DNA of 61,760 nucleotides from Acidovorax sp. CCYZU-2555 (lineage in GTDB: Bacteria; Pseudomonadota; Gammaproteobacteria; Burkholderiales; Burkholderiaceae_C), in NCBI RefSeq assembly GCF_018413525.1, contig NZ_JAHCDD010000028.1:1-61760 (forward strand), given 5' to 3'. Positions 24,364 to 33,068 of this stretch are shown here, piece by piece (the first letter of the stretch is position 1; the number at the start of each line of letters is the position of its first letter). A model generated the notes under the pieces. That model was not told the DNA's origin, ran no database searches, and saw nothing but the letters and a program-made list of their open reading frames with translations. A program made the translations under genes and the position numbers.

Positions 24364-25125
24364 CTACTTCCGCCCCAGCAACTTATCCAAAAACTGCCGA
24401 GCCCGCTCACTCTGCGGATTGGAAAAGAACGCATCCGGCGCCGCCTGCTCGATGATCTGCCCCTGGTCCATGAACACCACGCGATCGGCAACCGAGCGCG
24501 CGAACTCCATTTCGTGGGTCACGCAGACCATGGTGATGCCCTGGCCCGCGAGCTCGACCATCACGTCGAGCACTTCGTGCACCATTTCCGGGTCCAGCGC
24601 CGATGTGGGCTCGTCGAACAGCAGGATCTGCGGCGACAGGCACAGCGCGCGCGCGATCGCCACGCGCTGCTGCTGGCCGCCCGAAAGCTGCTGCGGAAAC
24701 TTGTGCGCCTGCTCGCCAATATGCACGCGCTCGAGCTGGGCCAGCGCCTGGGCTTCGGCCTCGGCGCGCGGCACCTTGCCGACGTTGCGCGGCGCGAGCG
24801 TCAAATTGTCGAGCACGCTCAGGTGCGGAAACAGATTGAACTGCTGGAACACCATGCCCACGCTGCGGCGCACCTGCTGCACCGCGCGCAGGTCTTCGCG
24901 GCCTTCGACGGCCAGCGCGATGCCGCCCACGGACAGCCCGCCTTCCTGGAAAGGTTCGAGCGCATTGATGCAGCGAATCAGCGTCGACTTGCCCGAGCCC
25001 GACGGGCCGCAGACCACGAGGCGTTCACCGCGCGCGATGTCAAGATCGATGTCGCGCAGCACATGGAAGTCGCGGCCGAACCATTTGTTCAGGCGCTCGA
25101 AGCGGACCATGGGAGTGTCTGGCAT
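24364..25125 (-). CDS. aapP: Amino-acid ABC transporter ATP-binding protein (AapP/GlnQ-like)
   Basis: This 253-residue ATPase is of the polar amino-acid uptake family. It has Walker A GPSGSGKST (about 40), VFQQFNLFPHL, the signature LSGGQQQR (about 148), Walker B ILLFDEPTSALDPE and the H-loop VTHEMEFARS. It is the last gene of a four-gene minus-strand operon, starting 12 bases after the second permease ends. An internal ATG five codons in (MVRFERL) is an alternative start. Together with the upstream genes it forms a general L-amino-acid importer; the exact substrate range is not visible. Confidence 0.9.
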   Translation of the reverse strand: MPDTPMVRFERLNKWFGRDFHVLRDIDLDIARGERLVVCGPSGSGKSTLIRCINALEPFQEGGLSVGGIALAVEGREDLRAVQQVRRSVGMVFQQFNLFPHLSVLDNLTLAPRNVGKVPRAEAEAQALAQLERVHIGEQAHKFPQQLSGGQQQRVAIARALCLSPQILLFDEPTSALDPEMVHEVLDVMVELAGQGITMVCVTHEMEFARSVADRVVFMDQGQIIEQAAPDAFFSNPQSERARQFLDKLLGRK

Positions 25126-25137
25126 GCAGCTCTTCTT

Positions 25138-26244
25138 TCAACGGGCCAGGCCGCGCGCATGCCGCTGCTCGACCCAGAGGCTGTAGCGTGACATGGCCGC
25201 GCAGACCACAAAATAGATGGCGGTGATGAACAGATAGCCCTCCACCATGAACGGGCGCCACTCGGGATCGCCGCTGAGTGCCAGGCCCAGCGATCCGGTG
25301 AGCTCGTAGAGGCTCACGATGGTGATCAGCGAGCTGTCCTTGAAGATCGAGATGAAGCTGTTCATCAGCCCCGGCACCACGGCGCCCAGCGCCTGGGGCA
25401 GCACCACCAGGCGCTGCGTCTGCCACCACGAAAGACCTATGCTGTTCGCGGCTTCGAGCTGGCCCTGGGGAACCGACTGCAGGCCCGCGCGCACGGTCTC
25501 GGCCAGATACGCGGCGGCAAACAGCGAGATGCCCAGCAGCACGCGAATCAGCACGTCGGGCGTCGCGCCCACGGGCAGGAACAGCGGAAACAGAAAGCTC
25601 GCCATGAACAGCACCGAGATCAGCGGCACGCCGCGCACCAGCTCGATGAACAGCGCGCACAGGCCGCGTATCGCGGGCATGCGCGAGCGCCGGCCCAGCG
25701 CCAGTGCCACCGCGAGCGGGCAGGCCAGCACGATCGACAGCGTGGTCAGCATCAGCGTCAGCGGCAGCCCGCCCCAGCGCTCGGTGGGCACTTCGGCCAG
25801 GCCGGCAACGCCGCCCAGCATCAGCGCGAAGAACACGGCCCAGACCAGCACCCAGGCGAGCACCAGCCAGCGCGTCCAGAACTGGCGCACGCCGCTGGCG
25901 ATCACCAGCACCAGCAGCAGCGCCGTGGCCAGCACCGGGCGCCATTGCTCTTCGAGCGGGTAGCGGCCCAGCAGGATCAGCCGGTGTTTTTCGGTGATCA
26001 CGCCCCAGCAGGCGCCCACGCCGCGCGCGGCCTGGCAGGCGTCGGCGTCGGCCTGCCAGACGGCGCGCCACAACAACCAGTCGAGCGCACCGGGCAGCGC
26101 CCACAGCGCCCAGGCGAGCAGCGCCAGCGTGGTCAGCGTGCTGACCCAGCTGCCGAACAGTTCGCGCCGCACCCAGGCGCGCAGTCCGCCAACGCGCGGC
26201 GGCGCGGTGCGCGCCGCAATCATTTCTGAGGGCTGCATGCTCAT
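25138..26244 (-). CDS. aapM: Amino-acid ABC transporter permease, AapM-like
   Basis: This 368-residue HisM/AapM-type permease has an N-terminal helix (STLTTLALLAWALWALPGALDWLLW), a long periplasmic loop and a C-terminal permease domain. The coupling loop is QGQLEAANSIGLSWWQTQRLVVLPQAL, close to the E-A-x-x-x-G consensus. The start at 26244 is fixed by the ATGA overlap with the upstream permease stop and by GCAGGAGCC before it. The pairing of two unequal permeases, one with a large insertion after the first helix, is the Aap/Bzt arrangement. Confidence 0.9.
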   Translation of the reverse strand: MSMQPSEMIAARTAPPRVGGLRAWVRRELFGSWVSTLTTLALLAWALWALPGALDWLLWRAVWQADADACQAARGVGACWGVITEKHRLILLGRYPLEEQWRPVLATALLLVLVIASGVRQFWTRWLVLAWVLVWAVFFALMLGGVAGLAEVPTERWGGLPLTLMLTTLSIVLACPLAVALALGRRSRMPAIRGLCALFIELVRGVPLISVLFMASFLFPLFLPVGATPDVLIRVLLGISLFAAAYLAETVRAGLQSVPQGQLEAANSIGLSWWQTQRLVVLPQALGAVVPGLMNSFISIFKDSSLITIVSLYELTGSLGLALSGDPEWRPFMVEGYLFITAIYFVVCAAMSRYSLWVEQRHARGLAR

Positions 26245-27287
26245 GGCTCCTGCCGCGCGAGATCGCGCTGGTCGAGCCGGCTCATCAGCAGCGCCGTCGC
26301 CAGCGACAGCGTGAGATAGACCGCCATCACGATGGCGATGCACTCGAGCGCGCGGCCGGTCTGGTTGAGGCTGGTGTTGGCGATGGACACCAGATCGGGG
26401 TAGCCCACGGCCACGGCCAGCGAGGAATTCTTGGTCAGGTTCAGGTACTGATTGGTCAGCGGCGGCGCCATCACGCGCAGCGCCTGCGGCCCGGTGACCA
26501 GGCGCAGCGTCTGCCAGCGGCTCAGCGCAATGCTTTGCGCGGCTTCGATCTGGCCGCGCGGCACGGCGGCGATGCCGGCGCGCACGACTTCGGCGATAAA
26601 GGCCGCGGTGTAGAACGTCAGGCCCGCGAGCACCGCGAGAAATTCGGGCGACAGCGCGGCGCCGCCGTCGATGGCAAAGCCGTCGATGGCCGGAACGCTC
26701 CAGTGCCAGCCTTCGGTGCCATGCTGCGGAAACGGCAGCACCAGCCCCGACTTGCTGAGAAACACCGATTGCCCCCAGGTCCAGGCTTCGGTGGTGTCGG
26801 GCAGGTATTCGACCAGCAGCAGATACCAGACCAGCAGTTGCACCAGCAGCGGCACATTGCGGAACACTTCGACATAGCCGCGGCACAGCGCGCGCACCGG
26901 CAGGTTGCGCGAGAAGCGCCCCACTCCGACCAGCGCGCCCAGCAATGTGCTGAGCACGATGCCGGCCAAGGCCACGCGCAGCGTGTTGAGCAGGCCGACG
27001 AGAAACGCGCGCCAGTAGGTGTCGGTGGACTCGAACGCGATCGGCTGTTCGCCGATGTCGAAGCCCGCGGTCTGGCCCAGAAAGTCCCAGCCGCTGCGTA
27101 TGCCGCGCGCGGCCATGTTGGCCTGGGTGTTGTAGACCAGCCAGCCCAGCAAAGCCACCACGCCCAGCAGCGCCAGCAACTGCCAGACGCGCGCGCGCGT
27201 CGCGGGGTGGTGCCACGACCAGCCCGCGCGCGGGCGCGCCGGCGCAGGCCGCGCGGGAATCAACGCTGCCGCACGCTTTTCGCTCAT
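26241..27287 (-). CDS. aapQ: Amino-acid ABC transporter permease, AapQ-like
   Basis: This 348-residue permease has a Pro/Ala/Arg-rich start and a first helix VWQLLALLGVVALLGWLVYN. A periplasmic insertion includes WTWGQSVFLSKSGLVLPFPQ. The permease domain has the coupling motif RGQIEAAQSIALSRWQTLRLV. The ATG at 27287 overlaps the binding-protein stop by ATGA. It forms the inner-membrane channel with the AapM-like protein. Confidence 0.9.
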   Translation of the reverse strand: MSEKRAAALIPARPAPARPRAGWSWHHPATRARVWQLLALLGVVALLGWLVYNTQANMAARGIRSGWDFLGQTAGFDIGEQPIAFESTDTYWRAFLVGLLNTLRVALAGIVLSTLLGALVGVGRFSRNLPVRALCRGYVEVFRNVPLLVQLLVWYLLLVEYLPDTTEAWTWGQSVFLSKSGLVLPFPQHGTEGWHWSVPAIDGFAIDGGAALSPEFLAVLAGLTFYTAAFIAEVVRAGIAAVPRGQIEAAQSIALSRWQTLRLVTGPQALRVMAPPLTNQYLNLTKNSSLAVAVGYPDLVSIANTSLNQTGRALECIAIVMAVYLTLSLATALLMSRLDQRDLARQEP

Positions 27288-28303
27288 CGCACCGGCAGGG
27301 CGTACATCAGGCCGCCGTCGGTCCAGAGCTTGTTCTTGCCCCGGGCCAGGCCGACCGGCGTCTTTTCGCCGACGTTGCGCTCGTAGATTTCGCCGTAGTT
27401 GCCCACGGCCTTGATCGCGCGCACCAGCCATTCCTTGTCCAGGCCCAGCAGCTTGCCTGTGTCTTCGGTCTTGCCCAGCAGGCGGCCTATGGTCGGGTCG
27501 GTGGTCTCGGTCTTGAGCTTGTCGACGTTCGCCTGGGTGATGCCGTTCTCTTCGGCTTCGACCAGACCGTGCACGACCCAGCGCACCACGGCCAGCCATT
27601 CGTCATCGCCACGGCGCACCAACGGGCCCAGCGGCTCCTTGGAAATCAGGTCCGTGAGAATGACGTGTTCCTTCGAATCCTTGGCTTCCTTGGCGCGCAC
27701 CGAGGCCAGGCCCGACGCGTCGGTCGTGTAGGCCTGGCAGCGGCCCGCGAAGTAGGCGGCGTTGGCGGCGTCGAACTTGTCGAACACCACGGGCTTGAGG
27801 TTGAGCTTGTGGATGCGCGAGAAGTCGGTCATGTTCTTCTCGGAGGTCGTTCCGGCCTGCACGCAGACGGTCGCGCCCTTGAGCTGCTTGGCGCTTGTGA
27901 CCTTGGTCTTGGCCGGCACCATGAAGCCCTGGCCGTCATAGAACACCACGGCGGTGAACGCCAGGCCCATGGACGCATCGCGCGTCAGCGTGACCGAGGT
28001 ATTGCGCGACAGCACATCGACTTCGCCCGACTGCAGCGCGGTGAAGCGCTGTTGCGAAACCAGCGGCACCCACTTCACTTTGTTGGCATCGCCCAGCAGC
28101 GCCGCGGCGATCGCCTTGCCCACGTCCACATCCAGACCGCTCCACTGGCCCTTGCTGTCGGCGGCCGAGAAACCGGGCACGCCGCTGCTGATGCCTATGC
28201 TGATCTGGTCGCGTTGCTTGATGGTGTCTAGCGTCTTGCCCGCATGGGCCGTAGTCACCGCGGCCAGCGCCAGGGCCAGCAGGGATAAACGGGAAATTTT
28301 CAT
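27284..28303 (-). CDS. aapJ: Amino-acid ABC transporter periplasmic binding protein, AapJ-like
   Basis: This 339-residue binding protein has a Sec signal peptide (MKISRLSLLALALAAVTTAHA, cleavage after AHA). The mature part begins GKTLDTIKQRDQISIGISSG and contains the type 3 solute-binding motif SGLDVDVGKAIAAALLG. It also has DVLSRNTSVTLTRDA and YTTDASGLASVRA segments, and a pair of cysteines (ATVCVQAGTT, AGRCQAY). It is the first gene of the importer operon and overlaps aapQ by four bases. AapJ/BztA types bind a broad range of L-amino acids. Confidence 0.9.
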   Translation of the reverse strand: MKISRLSLLALALAAVTTAHAGKTLDTIKQRDQISIGISSGVPGFSAADSKGQWSGLDVDVGKAIAAALLGDANKVKWVPLVSQQRFTALQSGEVDVLSRNTSVTLTRDASMGLAFTAVVFYDGQGFMVPAKTKVTSAKQLKGATVCVQAGTTSEKNMTDFSRIHKLNLKPVVFDKFDAANAAYFAGRCQAYTTDASGLASVRAKEAKDSKEHVILTDLISKEPLGPLVRRGDDEWLAVVRWVVHGLVEAEENGITQANVDKLKTETTDPTIGRLLGKTEDTGKLLGLDKEWLVRAIKAVGNYGEIYERNVGEKTPVGLARGKNKLWTDGGLMYALPVR

Positions 28304-28430
28304 GGATGCACCTGTAGCTGTGATGTGAAAAAGACCAGCGCGCAGGGTAACGCAAGTGCTGCGCGCTGCGCCGGGTCTTCAAGCCTCTAGGTTATCGCGG
28401 TTTTCCGCGACCCCTATGCGCGAAAAACGA

Positions 28431-29186
28431 CTAAGCGCGCCGCAGACGGTCGACTTCGGCTTGCAAGTCGCGTGCCCAGGTGCGGCGGTCGCGGCCGTCT
28501 GCCGTCTGCGCCTGGCCGTAGCCCACCCGCGCAATGATCGCCGGCGCGCTGAGCGTGCGCCACAGCGAAACCCATAGCGGCGTATCGCCCGCGTAGATCG
28601 GGGCTTCGCTGTCTTCGCCCGTCGCCGGGTCGATGAAGCGCAGGCCCAGCGGCTGCACGGGCGCGCCCGACTGCAGCGCGGCTTCGATCAGGTTGGCGCG
28701 AAACGGCAGCAATTCGCGGCCTTCGCCGGTCGTGCCTTCGGGGAACACGGCCAGCACATCGCGCTGTTCCAGCGCCTGGACCATGACGTTCACCATGCGC
28801 AGCGTGTCGCGGCGCGAGTTGCGATCGATGTAGAGCGTGCCCGCGGCGCGTGCCAGCGTGCCCAGCACGGGCCAGGACGCGACATCGGCCTTGGAGATGA
28901 AGCGGCAGTGGCGCGCCGCATGCAGCACCGGAATGTCGAGCCACGACAGATGATTGGCGACCAGCAGCACCGGGCCGTTGGCCGGCGGCGTGCCGTGCAC
29001 CTGTAATTCGACGCCCACGCGCGGCAGCAGGCCGCGCGCCCAGGCCTGGACATGGGCGTTGCGCTGCTCCACCGACAGGCGCGCAAAGCGCGTGGAGATG
29101 ATCCACAGCCCATGCAGCAGATGGCCTGCGAGGCGCAGCAGGCGTGCGCCGGCGCGGCCGCGCCGCACCCAGCCAGACTCAGCCAC
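28431..29186 (-). CDS. 1-acyl-sn-glycerol-3-phosphate acyltransferase (PlsC family)
   Basis: This 251-residue inner-membrane acyltransferase transfers a second acyl chain to lysophosphatidic acid or a similar acceptor. An N-terminal helix (LLRLAGHLLHGLWIIST) precedes the catalytic block I NHLSWLDIPVL (H-x4-D, about 75-80) and block III FPEGTTGEG (about 150). The GTG start at 29186 overlaps the end of the upstream pyrC' gene by eight bases; earlier in-frame codons lie deep in pyrC'. It ends the pyrimidine gene run, so its expression is probably tied to it. Confidence 0.85.
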   Translation of the reverse strand: MAESGWVRRGRAGARLLRLAGHLLHGLWIISTRFARLSVEQRNAHVQAWARGLLPRVGVELQVHGTPPANGPVLLVANHLSWLDIPVLHAARHCRFISKADVASWPVLGTLARAAGTLYIDRNSRRDTLRMVNVMVQALEQRDVLAVFPEGTTGEGRELLPFRANLIEAALQSGAPVQPLGLRFIDPATGEDSEAPIYAGDTPLWVSLWRTLSAPAIIARVGYGQAQTADGRDRRTWARDLQAEVDRLRRA

Positions 29187-30474
29187 GCTCGAACGCAATG
29201 CGCCCGGCGACCAGCGTGCAGCGCACACGGGCCGGCAGCTCGTAGCCGCCGAACGGCGTGCACTTGCCCTGGCTCACCAGCGCGGCGGGCGAGACTTCCC
29301 AATGGGTTTCGGGATCGACGATGCACAGGTCGGCGGCGCCGCCCACCTGCAGCTGGCCGATCTGCGACTGCAACTCGCCCAGCGCCGTGCCCAGCACGCG
29401 CGCGGGCGCGGCCGTGACGACTTCGATGGCGCGCGCCAGCGGCACTTCCTGCGCCTGCGACCATTTGACGGCCAGCGACAGCAGCAGCTCGACGCCGGTC
29501 GCGCCGGGTTCGGCTTCGGCGAACGGCAGCACCTTGGCGTCGTCATCGACGGGCGTGTGATCGGACACCAGCGCATCGATCGTGCCGTCGGCCAGCGCAG
29601 CCGACAGCGCATCGCGGTCGCGCTGCTGGCGCAGCGGCGGGTTCAGCCGCGCGCTGCTGTCGAAGTAGCCGATGTCGGTGTCGGTCAGGTGCAGCGAATT
29701 GATGCTCACGTCGGCCGTGACGCTCAGGCCTTCGGCCTTGGCGCGGCGCACCAGCTCGACACCGGCGGCGCTCGACAGGCGGCACAGGTGAACGCGCGCG
29801 GCCGTGCCGCGAATCAGCTCGAAGATCGTGTGCAGCGCAATCGTCTCGGCCGACACGGGCACGCCCGACAGACCCATGCGCGTGGCCAGCGGGCCGCTTG
29901 CGGCAACGCCCTTGCCCAGGTGCATTTCCTGCGGGCGCAGCCAGACCGTGTAGCCGTAGGTCGCGGCGTATTGCAGCGCGCGCTGCAGCGTCTGCGTGCT
30001 GGCCAGCGGCACATCGGCCTGGCCGAAGCCCACGCAGCCCGACTCGGTCAGCTCGTTCATTTCGGTCAGCACTTCGCCGGCCAGGCCGCGCGTGAGCGCG
30101 CCCAGCGGGAACAAACGCGACTGGTGCAGCTTCTCGGCGCGGAACTTGAGCATCTCGACCAGGCCTTGCTCGTCGAGCACGGGGTCGGTGTCGGGCGGGC
30201 AGACCAGGCTGGTCACGCCGCCGGCGACGCTGGCCGCCATTTCGCTCTCCAGCATGCCTTCATGCTCGTGGCCGGGCTCGCGCAGGCGCACGGCCAGGTC
30301 GACCAGACCGGGCAGCACCCAGCTGCCCTTGGCGTCGATCACGCGATCGGGCGTGAAGCCTTCGGGCGAGGTGCCGATGGCGGCGATGCTGCCGGCGTCG
30401 ATGGCGATGTCGCAGACCTGGTCAAAACCGCGGGCCGGGTCGATGACGCGGCCGTTCTGGATCAAGAGTTTCAT
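29179..30474 (-). CDS. pyrX: Dihydroorotase-like protein PyrC' (PyrX), probably inactive
   Basis: This 431-residue amidohydrolase-fold protein follows pyrB by seven bases. Active dihydroorotases have a D-x-H-x-H-x-R-E-P-G metal motif; here residues 59-68 read DLAVRLREPG, so both histidines are lost. The other motifs (SDHTPVDDD, GATGVELLLSLAV) remain recognisable. In pseudomonads the equivalent pyrC' product is a non-catalytic partner required to assemble aspartate transcarbamylase dodecamers, and this gene has the same place and defect. A separate active pyrC must exist elsewhere. ATG 30474 is chosen because it begins the canonical KLLIQNGRVIDP strand. Confidence 0.88.
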   Translation of the reverse strand: MKLLIQNGRVIDPARGFDQVCDIAIDAGSIAAIGTSPEGFTPDRVIDAKGSWVLPGLVDLAVRLREPGHEHEGMLESEMAASVAGGVTSLVCPPDTDPVLDEQGLVEMLKFRAEKLHQSRLFPLGALTRGLAGEVLTEMNELTESGCVGFGQADVPLASTQTLQRALQYAATYGYTVWLRPQEMHLGKGVAASGPLATRMGLSGVPVSAETIALHTIFELIRGTAARVHLCRLSSAAGVELVRRAKAEGLSVTADVSINSLHLTDTDIGYFDSSARLNPPLRQQRDRDALSAALADGTIDALVSDHTPVDDDAKVLPFAEAEPGATGVELLLSLAVKWSQAQEVPLARAIEVVTAAPARVLGTALGELQSQIGQLQVGGAADLCIVDPETHWEVSPAALVSQGKCTPFGGYELPARVRCTLVAGRIAFERG

Positions 30475-30481
30475 GGTGTCT

Positions 30482-31444
30482 TCAGGCTTCATTGCCGGCA
30501 ACGATGGACATGACGGCCATGCGCACGGCGATGCCGAACGAGACCTGCGACAGGATCACGGCCTGCGGGCCATCGACCACTTCGGAATCGATCTCGACGC
30601 CGCGGTTGATGGGCCCGGGGTGCATCACGATGGCGTCGGGCTTGGCCAGGCGCAGCTTCTCGGCGGTGAGACCGAAGGCCTTGAAATATTCCTGGCTCGA
30701 CGGCAGCAGCGCGCCGGTCATGCGTTCGTTCTGCAGGCGCAGCATGATGATCACGTCGGCGTCGCGAATGCCTTCTTCGAGCGTGTGGAACACACGCACG
30801 CCCATCTGCGCCAGTTCGGCCGGCACCAGCGTGCGCGGGCCGACGACGCGCACTTCGGCCGCGCCCAGCGTGGTCAGGGCGTGGATGTCGGAGCGCGCCA
30901 CACGCGAGTGCAGCACATCGCCGACGATGGCCACGCGCAGGTTGGAGAAGTCCTTCTTGTAGTGGCGTATCGTGTACATGTCCAGCAGCCCCTGCGTGGG
31001 GTGGGCATGGCGGCCGTCACCGGCGTTGACCACATGCACGTGCGGCGCGACATGCTGGGCCACGAGGTAAGGCGCACCCGACTCGCTGTGGCGCACGACG
31101 AAGATGTCGGCGGCCATGGCCGACAGGTTGGCGATGGTGTCGAGCAGCGACTCACCCTTGCTCGCCGAGCTGCGCGCGATGTCGAGATTGAACACGTCGG
31201 CCGACAGCCGCTTGGCGGCGATCTCGAACGTGGTGCGCGTGCGCGTGCTGTTCTCGAAGAACAGGTTGAACACGCTCTTGCCGCGCAGCAACGGCACCTT
31301 CTTGACTTCGCGGTCGTTGACGCTCACAAAGTTGGCGGCGGTGTCGAGAATGTGCGTCAGGATGTCCTTGGACAGGCCTTCGGTCGACAGCAGGTGAATC
31401 AACTCACCGTTCTTGTTGAGCTGGGGATTGCGCTTGTACAACAC
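30482..31444 (-). CDS. pyrB: Aspartate carbamoyltransferase catalytic subunit
   Basis: This 320-residue enzyme joins carbamoyl phosphate and aspartate, the committed step of pyrimidine synthesis. The carbamoyl-phosphate loop [20 protein letters not shown] (about 62-81), the [12 protein letters not shown] motif (about 145) and the C-terminal [11 protein letters not shown] segment (aspartate side, about 285) are intact. It starts two bases after pyrR ends and precedes pyrC', the arrangement of class A transcarbamylases. Confidence 0.96.
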   Translation of the reverse strand: MLYKRNPQLNKNGELIHLLSTEGLSKDILTHILDTAANFVSVNDREVKKVPLLRGKSVFNLFFENSTRTRTTFEIAAKRLSADVFNLDIARSSASKGESLLDTIANLSAMAADIFVVRHSESGAPYLVAQHVAPHVHVVNAGDGRHAHPTQGLLDMYTIRHYKKDFSNLRVAIVGDVLHSRVARSDIHALTTLGAAEVRVVGPRTLVPAELAQMGVRVFHTLEEGIRDADVIIMLRLQNERMTGALLPSSQEYFKAFGLTAEKLRLAKPDAIVMHPGPINRGVEIDSEVVDGPQAVILSQVSFGIAVRMAVMSIVAGNEA

Positions 31445-31446
31445 GG

Positions 31447-31974
31447 TCAGGCCTCTTGGATGCGGAAATGGAAGCGTCCCTGGTCGTCGCGCGCCAGCGC
31501 CAATGCCTGGGCGGCCGGCAGCGCGATGCGCGCCGCGGCGAAGTCGGCCTGGATGGGCAGCTCGCGGCCGCCGCGATCGACCAGCACGGCCAGGCGCACG
31601 CAGTCGGGCCGGCCGTAGTCGTAGAGTTCGTTGAGCACGGCGCGGATGGTGCGGCCCGTGTAGAGCACGTCGTCGAGCACCAGGATGTCGGCGCCGTTGA
31701 CGTCGAAGTCGATCTGCGTCTGGGCGCTGGTGGCCATGCCGCGCTGCGCGAAGTCGTCGCGGTGCAGCGCCGAAGACAGCACGCTGGGCGTGCCGGGAAG
31801 ATTCAGGTCCTTGTGCAGGCGTTCGACCAGCCAGGCGCCGCCCGAAGTGATGCCCGCCAGGCGCGTCGACGCTCCCATGAGGCTGCGCACGCCGCGCAGC
31901 AGTTCACGGTACAGCGCCTCGGCGTCTAGCACCAGGCTGCCGCTGCCGGCGCCGCCGGCGATGGGATCGTTCAT
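31447..31974 (-). CDS. pyrR: PyrR, pyrimidine operon regulator / uracil phosphoribosyltransferase
   Basis: This 175-residue PRTase-fold protein has the PRPP-binding motif [22 protein letters not shown] (about 100-120) and the PyrR-type substrate segment [13 protein letters not shown]. In Bacillus PyrR binds pyr mRNA. In Gram-negative bacteria its enzymatic or regulatory role varies and no attenuator is visible here. Its ATG overlaps the ruvX stop by four bases (ATGA). Confidence 0.93.
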   Translation of the reverse strand: MNDPIAGGAGSGSLVLDAEALYRELLRGVRSLMGASTRLAGITSGGAWLVERLHKDLNLPGTPSVLSSALHRDDFAQRGMATSAQTQIDFDVNGADILVLDDVLYTGRTIRAVLNELYDYGRPDCVRLAVLVDRGGRELPIQADFAAARIALPAAQALALARDDQGRFHFRIQEA

Positions 31975-32450
31975 GGAAGACTCCTCAGAAACTGTTCAAG
32001 AATGATGCAGGCCGACGCGGCATCGGCGTCGCGCGCGCCGCCCGACAAGGCTTCGGTCGTGCTGTAGCGCTCGTCGACTTCGAACACCTGCAGGCCGAAG
32101 CGCCCGCGCAGCTGGCGGCCGAACTTGAGCGCGCGCGCGGTGTTCTCGTGGGCCGCGCCGTCGGGGTGGTAAGGCACACCGATCACCAGCGCATCGGGCT
32201 GGAATTCCTTGATGCGCGCCGCCACCTGCAGCATGCGCGCATCGGCGCCTTCGGCCTTGATCGTCGCCTGCGGAGTCGTCAGACCCATCATGCGGCTGCC
32301 CGTGGCCACGCCCGTGCGCTTGGTGCCGAAGTCGAAGGCCAGGAAACTCTGGAAATGCGCGGGCACGACCACGGCGGCGCGCAGCGGCGCATCCGTGGAG
32401 GCGCGCGCGGGCGACGGTGCCGCTGGCACCGTATCGGGAGAATCGCTCAT
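31971..32450 (-). CDS. ruvX: RuvX/YqgF, RNase H-fold putative pre-16S rRNA nuclease
   Basis: This 159-residue protein has the family start FLAFDFGTKRTGVATGS (catalytic Asp in the first strand), the middle strand PDALVIGVPYHPDGAAHENT and the C-terminal DERYSTTEALSG with conserved Asp/Glu. The family is an RNase H-like nuclease implicated in 16S rRNA 5' maturation. About 30 extra residues precede the core and are rich in Ala/Pro. It overlaps both neighbours by four bases (algH upstream, pyrR downstream). Confidence 0.93.
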   Translation of the reverse strand: MSDSPDTVPAAPSPARASTDAPLRAAVVVPAHFQSFLAFDFGTKRTGVATGSRMMGLTTPQATIKAEGADARMLQVAARIKEFQPDALVIGVPYHPDGAAHENTARALKFGRQLRGRFGLQVFEVDERYSTTEALSGGARDADAASACIILEQFLRSLP

Positions 32451-33046
32451 GCGTGCCCCACTTCCGGGGACAGCGACCAGGCCTGCAGGCCCAGCAGCGC
32501 CAGCGCGCGGTCATAGCGCTCGGCCACAGGGGCTTCGAAAATCAGCCCCACGTCGGCGCCCACCGTGAGCCAGGTGTTTTCGGACAGCTCGGATTCGAGC
32601 TGGCCTTCGCCCCACGAGGCATAGCCCAGCGAGACAAACACGCGGCGCGGGCCGGCGCCATTGGACAGCGCCTCGAGCACATCCTTGGAGGTCGTCATTT
32701 CGAGGCCTCCGGGGATGGTCATGGTCGAGGCATAAATGGATTCTTCGGCGACGATGCCTTCGGCAAGGAAAGCGTCGTGCAGCACGAAGCCCCGGTCGGT
32801 CTGCACCGGGCCTCCCCGGTACACCATGTCGGTGCGCAGGTCTTCACGTCCGAGGGAAAGGTCGATCTTGTCGAGCAGGCCTTCAAGGCTCAATGGCATG
32901 GGCTTGTTGATGATCAAGCCCAGAGCGCCACGCTCACTGTGCTCGCACAGGTACACCACGCTGCGCGAAAAAGACTCATCTTCGACGCCGGGCATGGCGA
33001 TCAGAAAATGGTGCGTCAAGTTGATAGGCGCAGAATCAGCGGGCAT
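32447..33046 (-). CDS. YqgE/AlgH family protein
   Basis: This 199-residue protein has the family features NLTHHFLIAMPGVEDESFSR, VVYLCEHSERGALGLIINKP and a GGPVQTDRGFVLH strand-turn. The molecular function is unknown; in Pseudomonas AlgH affects alginate regulation. It is the first gene of the algH-ruvX-pyrR-pyrB-pyrC'-plsC run, whose genes overlap or abut. Only 22 bases separate it from the divergent photolyase gene, so its promoter must lie partly within or before that gene's 5' end. Confidence 0.93.
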   Translation of the reverse strand: MPADSAPINLTHHFLIAMPGVEDESFSRSVVYLCEHSERGALGLIINKPMPLSLEGLLDKIDLSLGREDLRTDMVYRGGPVQTDRGFVLHDAFLAEGIVAEESIYASTMTIPGGLEMTTSKDVLEALSNGAGPRRVFVSLGYASWGEGQLESELSENTWLTVGADVGLIFEAPVAERYDRALALLGLQAWSLSPEVGHA

Positions 33047-33068
33047 TCTTTGATTTTAACGGTGAACC

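Noticed and set aside
25138..27216. A 692-residue fused permease
   Set aside because: The first 323 codons lie over the AapQ-like gene in another frame; the real gene starts at 26244 with an ATGA overlap.
26241..27599. A longer permease starting at 27599
   Set aside because: The extra 104 residues are read inside the binding-protein gene and have shadow-type composition; the ATGA overlap fixes the start at 27287.
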